Shown piece by piece: positions 1-5,471 of a DNA stretch of 53,551 nt. The stretch comes from Klenkia terrae (GTDB taxonomy: Bacteria > Actinomycetota > Actinomycetes > Mycobacteriales > Geodermatophilaceae): positions 3,032,292 through 3,085,842 of the forward strand of contig NZ_UEXK01000004.1 of NCBI RefSeq assembly GCF_900491935.1, in the 5' to 3' direction. The translations under genes were made by a program, and so were the position numbers. Each line of letters begins with the position of its first letter. The first letter of the stretch is position 1. Under the pieces are notes generated by a model that saw only the letters and a list, made by a program, of their open reading frames with translations, was not told the origin of the DNA and searched no databases.

Positions 1-310
1 CGCTGTGCCCGCAGAGCACCAGCCCGGGCTCGCCCGCGCCGAGGGTGCCGACCACCCCGACGGCCTCCTCGCGCACGGCCTCCTGGCCCGGGGCGTCGGG
101 TGCGGTGGCCGCCTCGGTCAGGTCGATCGCCCAGACGTCGGTGTCGGCGCCCATGTCCCGCAGCCACCCGGCCACCAGGTGCTGGGCCTCGGACTCCGCC
201 GCGGTGCCGCCCACCGAGGGCACCGCCACCAGCTCGCGCAGGCGCGCCAGGAGCCACCCGTCGTCGACCGCGTCGAGGACGCGGGCCTCGGTGTCTGTCA
301 GGTCGGCCAC
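1..310 (-). CDS. M20-family peptidase/deacylase, N-terminal part (runs off window)
   Basis: About 103 residues are visible; the gene continues past the left edge. The N-terminus reads as an ArgE/DapE/M20 metallohydrolase: a helix ending in LRELVAVPSVGGTAAESEAQ, then HLVAGWLRDMGADTDVW, and a strand LVLCGHS that should lead into the first metal-binding HxD, which lies outside the window. The family removes acyl or amino groups from amino-acid derivatives or small peptides using two zinc ions; the substrate cannot be told. The GTG start at 310 has no Shine-Dalgarno sequence but has CAGACT exactly 6 bases upstream, so the mRNA is probably leaderless. It is divergent from the next gene across a 31-base gap. 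Family call fairly sure. Confidence 0.75.
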   Translation of the reverse strand, partial: MADLTDTEARVLDAVDDGWLLARLRELVAVPSVGGTAAESEAQHLVAGWLRDMGADTDVWAIDLTEAATAPDAPGQEAVREEAVGVVGTLGAGEPGLVLCGHS

Positions 311-316
311 GGGCCC

Positions 317-322
317 AGTCTG
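317..322 (-). promoter_or_regulatory. Leaderless -10 (CAGACT) for the M20 gene
   Basis: CAGACT on the minus strand, 6 bases before the GTG at 310. It lies back to back with the -10 of the divergent gene. Confidence 0.4.
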
Positions 323-328
323 GCGCAC

Positions 329-334
329 TACCTT
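329..334 (+). promoter_or_regulatory. Leaderless -10 (TACCTT) for the DUF2510 gene
   Basis: TACCTT, 7 bases before the ATG at 342; no Shine-Dalgarno sequence is present, so transcription should start at or next to the start codon. Confidence 0.5.
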
Positions 335-341
335 GCACGCC

Positions 342-1115
342 ATGACCTCTCCGCCGCCCCCGCCGGGCTGGTACCCGGACCCCGCCGGCACCCCGGCCAG
401 CCGCTGGTGGGACGGGCAGAACTGGACCGACCACCTGCAGCAGCCGCAGCAGGCCGCACCCCCGCAGGCCGCACCGCAGCAGGTCCAGCAGCAGTACGCG
501 CCGCAGCAGCACGGCCGGTCGATCCTGCTCGAGCAGCCGACGCTGGTGGTGTCCCAGAAGACGAAGCTGATCGAGCTGACGAACGAGTACGCGGTCTTCG
601 ACGGCAACGGCCAGCAGCTGGGCGCTGTCGTCCAGGTCGGCCAGTCGGCGGCGAAGAAGGCGCTGCGGTTCGTCTCCTCGCTGGACCAGTTCCTCACCCA
701 CACCCTGGAGGTGCGGGACGCCACCGGGGTGGTGCTGGTGCTGGTCCGGCCGGCGAAGCTGGTGAAGTCCCGGGTGCAGGTGTCGCGCGGGTCCGGCGAG
801 CCGGTCGGGGAGATCGTCCAGGCCAACGCCTTCGGCAAGATCCGCTTCGACCTCGTCGTCGGCGGCCAGGTCGTCGGCGCGATCCAGGCGGAGAACTGGC
901 GGGCGTGGAACTTCGCGGTCACCGACCACACCGGCCAGGAGGTCGCCCGGATCACCAAGACCTGGGAGGGCCTGGCCCGGACGATGTTCACCACGGCCGA
1001 CAACTACGCCGTCCAGGTCCACCGGCGCCTGGAGGACCCGCTGGCGAGCCTGGTGCTGGCCTCCGCGCTCACCGTCGACACGGCGCTCAAGCAGGACGAC
1101 CGCGGGTTCGGCTGA
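342..1115 (+). CDS. DUF2510 plus LURP-one/scramblase-like protein
   Basis: 257 residues. Residues about 6-28 form a DUF2510 motif (PPGWYPDP ... RWWDGQNWT), a short Trp-rich segment common at the N-terminus of actinobacterial envelope-associated proteins. A Gln/Pro/Ala-rich linker (about 30-60) follows. The remainder reads as a LURP-one-related/phospholipid-scramblase-like beta-barrel (ending in DNYAVQVHRRLEDPLASLVL). There is no signal peptide; the long C-terminal hydrophobic helix is typical of the fold. Function is unknown; a role at the membrane is inferred from family members only. The gene is monocistronic, with a promoter 7 bases before the ATG and a hairpin after the stop. Confidence 0.8.
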   Translation: MTSPPPPPGWYPDPAGTPASRWWDGQNWTDHLQQPQQAAPPQAAPQQVQQQYAPQQHGRSILLEQPTLVVSQKTKLIELTNEYAVFDGNGQQLGAVVQVGQSAAKKALRFVSSLDQFLTHTLEVRDATGVVLVLVRPAKLVKSRVQVSRGSGEPVGEIVQANAFGKIRFDLVVGGQVVGAIQAENWRAWNFAVTDHTGQEVARITKTWEGLARTMFTTADNYAVQVHRRLEDPLASLVLASALTVDTALKQDDRGFG

Positions 1116-1121
1116 CGAGCG

Positions 1122-1156
1122 GGCCCGGGACGCGTACCGTGGACGACGTCCGGGCC
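1122..1156 (+). terminator. Hairpin after the DUF2510/LURP-one gene
   Basis: Arms 1122-1132 and 1147-1156 pair over 10 bases with one bulged G, 6 bases after the TGA. No U tract follows. The next 120 bases up to 1280 hold nothing I recognise. Confidence 0.5.
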
Positions 1157-1280
1157 GGGCGATCTGTGTCCCCGGGCTCCACTGGATAACTGCCGCCGGG
1201 GAATACCGCTCTCACGAGGCTGGAGCCCCGGATGCGCAACTCGCCGCGAGGCGACCAGCGTCCGGCTCGGACCCCACCGC

Positions 1281-1321
1281 ACGACGAAGGCCCCCTCCCG
1301 CACGGAGGGGGCCTTCGTCGT
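1281..1321 (-). terminator. 18-bp perfect-stem terminator of zwf
   Basis: Arms 1281-1298 and 1304-1321 pair perfectly around a 5-base loop, 9 bases beyond the zwf stop. It could also stop read-through from the gene on the other strand. Confidence 0.85.
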
Positions 1322-1329
1322 TCCGGGTC

Positions 1330-2757
1330 CTACTGCTCGGTCTGGCCGAGGAGCCAGCCGTGCTCGCCGGCCAGCGCGGTCGCCTGGGCCGGGCCCCACG
1401 AGCCCGGCTCGTACGGGTGCACCTCGGGCCGGTCGTCGAGCACCGGCTGCAGGGCCCGCCAGGTCTGGGCCAAGCCCTCGCTGGTGGTGAACAGCGACCG
1501 GTCGCCGGTGAGCACGTCGTGGATCAGCGAGACGTAGGGCGGCAGCGGGTCCCCGCCGGGGATCTTGGACAGGTCCAGGGAGACCCGGGCCGGGGCCATC
1601 GCCAGGTCCGGGCCGGGCCGCTTGGCCATCACGTCGATGTCGACCGCGCCGGCACCGGCCAGCGACAGGGAGATCACGTTGCCGTTGGCCGGCACGTCGT
1701 TGACCGGGCCCTTGGGCCGGTGCAGCACCAGGCTCACCCGCTGCTCCTTGGCCGCCATCCGCTTGCCGGTGCGCAGGATGAACGGCACGCCGCGCCAGCG
1801 GCCGGAGTCGATGAACAGCCGCGCGGCCACGAAGGTGTCGGTGGTGCTGTCGTCCGGGACGCCGTCCAGGTCGCGGTAGCCGTCGAACTGGCCCAGGACG
1901 ACGTCCTCGGGCGCCAACGGCCGGAAGGCGGCCAGCACGGACTCCCGGGCGGCGAGGATGTCGTCGGCGGCGAAGCTGACCGGGGGCTCCATGGCCACCT
2001 CGGCAGCGACCTGGAACAGGTGGGTGACCAGCATGTCCAGGGTGGCGCCGGTGCCGTCGTAGAAGTCGGCCCGGTCGGCGACGTCGAGGTCCTCGGGCAC
2101 GTCGATCTGCACCTGGGCGACGTGCTCCCGGCTCCAGACGTGCTCGAAGAGGCCATTGGCGAAGCGCAGCACGTGCAGGTCCTGGGTGCCCTCCTTGCCC
2201 AGGAAGTGGTCGATCCGGAAGACCTGCTGCTCGTCGAACACCGAGTGCACGACCTCGTCGAGCTCGCGGAAGCCGTCGGGCGAGGCGCCGTAGGGCTTCT
2301 CGTAGACCACGCGGGAGCCCTCGGCGAGGTCGTGCTCGCCCAGCGCCTTGGTGTAGTCCAGGAAGTTCTTGGGCGGCAGCGACAGGTAGTGCACGAGCTG
2401 GGACTCCTCGCCCAGGTCCTCGCGCGCCGCGGAGACCGCGTCCAGCAGCTGACCGGGGTCCTCGACGGTGAAGCCGCCGCCGGCGAACCGCAGCCGGGCG
2501 GCGAACTCGTCCCAGGGGCCGTCGTCCGGGGAGGGCCCGAACTCCTCCAGGGCCCCGCGCACGTGCTCGACGAAGTCGTCGTCGGAGCGCTCGCCGCGGC
2601 CGCTGCCGATCAGCCGCCAGTCCGGGGGCAGCAGGCCGTGCTGGGCGAGCTGGAAGAAGGCGGGCAGCACCATGCGGCGCGCGAGGTCGCCGGTGGCCCC
2701 GAACAGCACGAAGACGGTGGGTGGGGACTTGCGGTCGGTCGTCCCGTTCTCGGGCAC
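1330..2757 (-). CDS. zwf: Glucose-6-phosphate 1-dehydrogenase
   Basis: 475 residues. Oxidises glucose 6-phosphate to 6-phosphogluconolactone with NAD(P)+, the entry step of the oxidative pentose phosphate pathway, in the cytosol. Visible signatures: dinucleotide-binding GATGDLARR near residue 20, YEKPYG, the substrate/catalytic motif RIDHFLGKE near residue 182, and RTGKRM. The GTG start at 2757 is preceded by GAGAGGA at good spacing; a longer frame to an upstream ATG lacks this support. It stands alone here; the opcA, pgl and tkt/tal genes that accompany zwf in many actinomycetes are absent, so this may be a second, stand-alone isozyme. A strong terminator lies just after the stop. Confidence 0.95.
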   Translation of the reverse strand: MPENGTTDRKSPPTVFVLFGATGDLARRMVLPAFFQLAQHGLLPPDWRLIGSGRGERSDDDFVEHVRGALEEFGPSPDDGPWDEFAARLRFAGGGFTVEDPGQLLDAVSAAREDLGEESQLVHYLSLPPKNFLDYTKALGEHDLAEGSRVVYEKPYGASPDGFRELDEVVHSVFDEQQVFRIDHFLGKEGTQDLHVLRFANGLFEHVWSREHVAQVQIDVPEDLDVADRADFYDGTGATLDMLVTHLFQVAAEVAMEPPVSFAADDILAARESVLAAFRPLAPEDVVLGQFDGYRDLDGVPDDSTTDTFVAARLFIDSGRWRGVPFILRTGKRMAAKEQRVSLVLHRPKGPVNDVPANGNVISLSLAGAGAVDIDVMAKRPGPDLAMAPARVSLDLSKIPGGDPLPPYVSLIHDVLTGDRSLFTTSEGLAQTWRALQPVLDDRPEVHPYEPGSWGPAQATALAGEHGWLLGQTEQ

Positions 2758-2827
2758 GGTGGTCCTCTCGTCGGCAGTTCTCGGTGCGGAGCATGCCCCG
2801 CCCACCAGGACGTACGCCTCGGGATCT

Positions 2828-2847
2828 GGATGAGACAGCTCTCATCC
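2828..2847. promoter_or_regulatory. Perfect 8-bp inverted repeat in the zwf/lipoprotein divergent region
   Basis: GGATGAGA and TCTCATCC flank four bases (CAGC). It sits between the divergent starts at 2757 and 2891, about 70 bases upstream of zwf and 44 upstream of the lipoprotein gene, where a repressor operator would be expected. Function inferred from symmetry and position only. Confidence 0.35.
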
Positions 2848-2877
2848 GGACCTCATGGGTGCCTCCCGGTCCACGGG

Positions 2878-2883
2878 CAGCAT
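2878..2883 (+). promoter_or_regulatory. Leaderless -10 (CAGCAT) for the lipoprotein gene
   Basis: CAGCAT, 7 bases before the ATG at 2891; no Shine-Dalgarno sequence. Confidence 0.4.
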
Positions 2884-2890
2884 CCCTGCC

Positions 2891-3430
2891 ATGACCACAC
2901 GACGCCTCCTGCTCGCCCTGCCCGCCGTCGCCGCGGTCGCCCTCCTCCCCGCCTGCGGCTCCGACGACGACGTCCGCGGCGCCGCGACCTCGGGCACCGC
3001 CGGCGGCCCGTCCTCGTCCTCGAACGCCTCCGCCCCCGCGGTCGACGGCGGCAGCAGCGCGGCCGCCGCGCTGCAGCTGCAGGACCAGACCGGCGACGGG
3101 GCCACCGTGCAGGTGGCCTCGGTGACCGCCGTCGAGGACGGCTTCGTCGTCGTCACGCTGGACGACGACCAGGCCGGGCCCGGGCAGCTGCTGGGCTCGG
3201 CCGAGGTGCCCGCCGGCACCAGCACCGACGTCCGGGTCGACCTGGACACCCCGGTCCCGCCGGCCACGGACGACGACGACGGCACCGAGATCACCGCGAC
3301 CCTGGTCGCGGACACGAACGGCAACGGCAGCTACGACGAGGGCACCGACCAGGCCGTCCCGGAGCCGCAGGACGACGACGACGACGATGACGACGCGGTG
3401 GACGACGACGCGGACTACCGCCTGACCTGA
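2891..3430 (+). CDS. Secreted lipoprotein with DUF7282-like domain and acidic tail
   Basis: 179 residues. A signal peptide (MTTRRLLLALPAVAAVALLP) ends in the lipobox LPAC, so the mature protein should be lipidated and face outward. After a Ser/Ala/Gly linker, a beta-rich domain carries a phrase like VQVASVTAVEDGFVVVTLDD, then GPGQLLGSAEVPAG and a closing DTNGNGSYDEGTD; from memory this matches the DUF7282 family, best known from haloarchaea. The tail is almost pure Asp (QDDDDDDDDAVDDDAD). The second ATG of the frame was chosen because it starts the signal peptide and has a leaderless -10 seven bases upstream. Function unknown. Confidence 0.75.
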   Translation: MTTRRLLLALPAVAAVALLPACGSDDDVRGAATSGTAGGPSSSSNASAPAVDGGSSAAAALQLQDQTGDGATVQVASVTAVEDGFVVVTLDDDQAGPGQLLGSAEVPAGTSTDVRVDLDTPVPPATDDDDGTEITATLVADTNGNGSYDEGTDQAVPEPQDDDDDDDDAVDDDADYRLT

Positions 3431-3454
3431 TCCACCTGTGGGTGCTCGGTGAGC

Positions 3455-3496
3455 GCGCTGGGACCGTGATCGCTAACGTGACGCAGGTCCCAGCGC
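3455..3496. promoter_or_regulatory. 11-bp dyad around a -10-like TAACGT upstream of the MHS transporter
   Basis: Arms 3455-3465 and 3486-3496 are perfect inverted repeats (GCGCTGGGACC and its complement) separated by 20 bases that contain TAACGT at 3473-3478. The right arm ends 9 bases before the Shine-Dalgarno sequence. It could be an operator enclosing the promoter, or a terminator for the upstream lipoprotein gene. Confidence 0.4.
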
Positions 3497-3515
3497 CGCC
3501 CCGACGGAGGACCCC

Positions 3516-4802
3516 GTGACCAGCACCGTCGCACGCGAGGCCGAGCACAAGCTGCCGGTCAAGACCCTGGTCTCGGCCAGCATCGGCAACGCCGTGGAGT
3601 GGTTCGACTGGACCGTCTACGCGACGTTCGTCGTCTACTTCGCCGGCCAGTTCTTCCCCGCCGAGAACGACGCGCTCGCGCTGATCGGCGCGACCTCGAC
3701 CTATGCGCTGGCGTTCTTCTTCCGCCCGCTCGGCGGCTACGTGCTCGGCCGGTTCGCCGACCTCAAGGGCCGCAAGGCCGGCATGCTGGTCACGATCCTG
3801 CTGATGGCCGGCGGGTCCCTGGTGATCGCGATCCTGCCGACCTACGAGCAGGTGGGCTGGTTCGCCCCGGTCCTGCTGCTGCTGGCCCGCATCGCGCAGG
3901 GCATGTCGCTGGGCGGCGAGGTCTCCAACGCCTCGGCCTACCTCGCCGAGATCGCCCCGCCGGCCCGCCGCGGCCGCTACTCGGCCTTCTTCTACATCTC
4001 CACCGGCACGGCGCTGCTGCTGGCCTCGCTGCTGGGCGTCCTGCTCACCACGGTGCTCAGCGAGGACCAGCTGCAGGCCTACGGCTGGCGGATCGCGTTC
4101 GCCACCGGCGGGCTGCTGGGCTTCGTGGGCCTGTGGCTGCGCCGCTCGCTGGTCGAGACCGACCAGTTCGAGGAGAACGCCGCCAAGGCCCGGGCCACCA
4201 AGAACCCGCTGATGCAGACCATCAAGGAGCACCCGCGGGCGGTGCTGCAGCTGTGCGCCTTCACCCTGCTGTCCACGCTGAGCTACTACACGTTCTTCTC
4301 CGCGCTGACCCCGTTCGCCATCAACTTCCGCGGGGCCGACGGCAACCAGGTCTTCATCGCCCTCAGCATCGGCACCGCGCTGTTCGTCGCGCTCTGCTAC
4401 CCGTTCGGTGCGCTGTCGGACCGGGTCGGCCGCAAGCCGCAGATGCTGGTGTGGTCCGGGGCGATGGCGGTGCTGATCATCCCGCTGTCGTTCCTGGTGC
4501 GCGACGACCTGCTCTCGCTGATCGTGGTCTTCTGCGTCGGGCTGGGCCTCTACGCGATGATGGCGTCGCTGGCGCCGGCGGTGATGAGCGAGCTGTTCCC
4601 CACGGAGCTGCGGGCCACCGGGATCGGCTCCTGGTACAACCTCACGGTCGCGCTGTTCGGCGGTACGGCACCGCTGGTGATCACCGCGCTGTCCGACGCG
4701 GGGCACCCGGTGTTCTTCTTCGTCTACGTGGCCGTCGCCGCCGCGATCGCCTTCGCCGTCATCCTCGGCCTCAAGGAGACCAAGGGCACCGAGCTGCGCT
4801 GA
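3516..4802 (+). CDS. MFS transporter, metabolite:H+ symporter (MHS) family
   Basis: 428 residues with about 12 membrane segments. The N-terminus ASIGNAVEWFDWTVYATF is characteristic of the MHS subgroup (alpha-ketoglutarate, citrate, proline/betaine, shikimate symporters). The conserved loops GRFADLKGRKAGM and LSDRVGRKPQM carry the MFS motif-A pattern in both halves. It should import an organic acid or similar solute with protons across the inner membrane; the substrate cannot be told. The GTG start at 3516 follows CGGAGG at 3505-3510. It lies alone, with an inverted repeat in its leader that may be an operator. Family call secure. Confidence 0.88.
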   Translation: MTSTVAREAEHKLPVKTLVSASIGNAVEWFDWTVYATFVVYFAGQFFPAENDALALIGATSTYALAFFFRPLGGYVLGRFADLKGRKAGMLVTILLMAGGSLVIAILPTYEQVGWFAPVLLLLARIAQGMSLGGEVSNASAYLAEIAPPARRGRYSAFFYISTGTALLLASLLGVLLTTVLSEDQLQAYGWRIAFATGGLLGFVGLWLRRSLVETDQFEENAAKARATKNPLMQTIKEHPRAVLQLCAFTLLSTLSYYTFFSALTPFAINFRGADGNQVFIALSIGTALFVALCYPFGALSDRVGRKPQMLVWSGAMAVLIIPLSFLVRDDLLSLIVVFCVGLGLYAMMASLAPAVMSELFPTELRATGIGSWYNLTVALFGGTAPLVITALSDAGHPVFFFVYVAVAAAIAFAVILGLKETKGTELR

Positions 4803-4818
4803 GCGGGCGCCGCCGGGG

Positions 4819-5211
4819 TCAGGCCAGCACGACCCCGGCGGCCACCAGCAGCACGCCGAGCACGTCCAGCACCGGGCCGAGCAGCCCGATCCGCAGGCCG
4901 CCGTCCCGGACGAACCGCTCCGGCCGCTCCGGGTCGTAGCGGACGGCGACCGGGCCCCCGGTCGGGTACACCCCGACGTCCACGGTCGTGGACTGGGTGG
5001 CGGTCACCACCTGGCCCTCCCGGGTGGTGAACCGGACGACGGGGAAGGACTGCCCGTTGGTCTGCCGGTACCCGGTCACCTCGCCCCGGGCCGGCACCCA
5101 GGCCGCGGTGCGCCGCACCCGCAGGACGACCAGGCCGGCGCCGGTGGCCATCAGCAGGACGCCGACGACGAGCAGCGCGGTGGTCACGGACGGCGGCACG
5201 ACGGGGAGCAC
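4819..5211 (-). CDS. DUF3592 membrane protein
   Basis: 130 residues. One N-terminal membrane helix (TTALLVVGVLLMATGAGLVV), then a soluble beta domain (ARGEVTGYRQ ... FPVVRFTTREGQVVTA ... VRYDPERPERF) typical of DUF3592, and a closing hydrophobic helix (LLGPVLDVLGVLLVAAGVVLA). Function unknown. The frame stays open upstream to 5340, but GTG at 5211 was chosen because CAGGCT lies exactly 6 bases before it, fitting a leaderless promoter, and the protein then begins just before the first membrane helix. It converges on the MHS transporter with a 16-base gap. Confidence 0.72.
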   Translation of the reverse strand: MLPVVPPSVTTALLVVGVLLMATGAGLVVLRVRRTAAWVPARGEVTGYRQTNGQSFPVVRFTTREGQVVTATQSTTVDVGVYPTGGPVAVRYDPERPERFVRDGGLRIGLLGPVLDVLGVLLVAAGVVLA

Positions 5212-5217
5212 GACCCC

Positions 5218-5223
5218 AGCCTG
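5218..5223 (-). promoter_or_regulatory. Leaderless -10 (CAGGCT) for the DUF3592 gene
   Basis: CAGGCT on the minus strand, 6 bases before the GTG at 5211. Confidence 0.4.
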
Positions 5224-5341
5224 CCGCACCCCCTCAGTCGCCGTCCCGGTGCAGGACGACGTGACCACCCCATGCCCGAGGGCCCCCCTCAGGCCGAGCG
5301 TCACCGTCACCGCACCACCGACGGACGACGAGGAGCACACC

Positions 5342-5464
5342 GTGGACAGCTACTGGGGATCCGGGACCGAGGCCGAGCTGGCCTGGCGGCGCGAGCAGCT
5401 GGGCGCCCTGCGCCGGCGCACCCCGCCCGGGCAGCGGCGGCCCTGGCGGCTGCGCCGTCGCTGA
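5342..5464 (+). CDS. 40-residue small protein, basic C-terminus
   Basis: Begins MDSYWGSGTEAELAWRREQL and ends in an Arg/Pro-rich tail (RRPWRLRRR). The GTG start has a GAGGAG Shine-Dalgarno sequence at good spacing, third positions are almost all G or C, and the stop lies 7 bases before the LuxR-family gene, so the two may share a transcript. No known family. It could be a spurious short frame; ribosome-site quality and placement argue for a real gene. Confidence 0.5.
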   Translation: MDSYWGSGTEAELAWRREQLGALRRRTPPGQRRPWRLRRR

Positions 5465-5471
5465 GCCGCCC

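Noticed and set aside
1004-2845. Second minus-strand frame through zwf (613 codons)
   Set aside because: It is an out-of-frame shadow of zwf; Ala/Arg/Gly-rich with no motifs.
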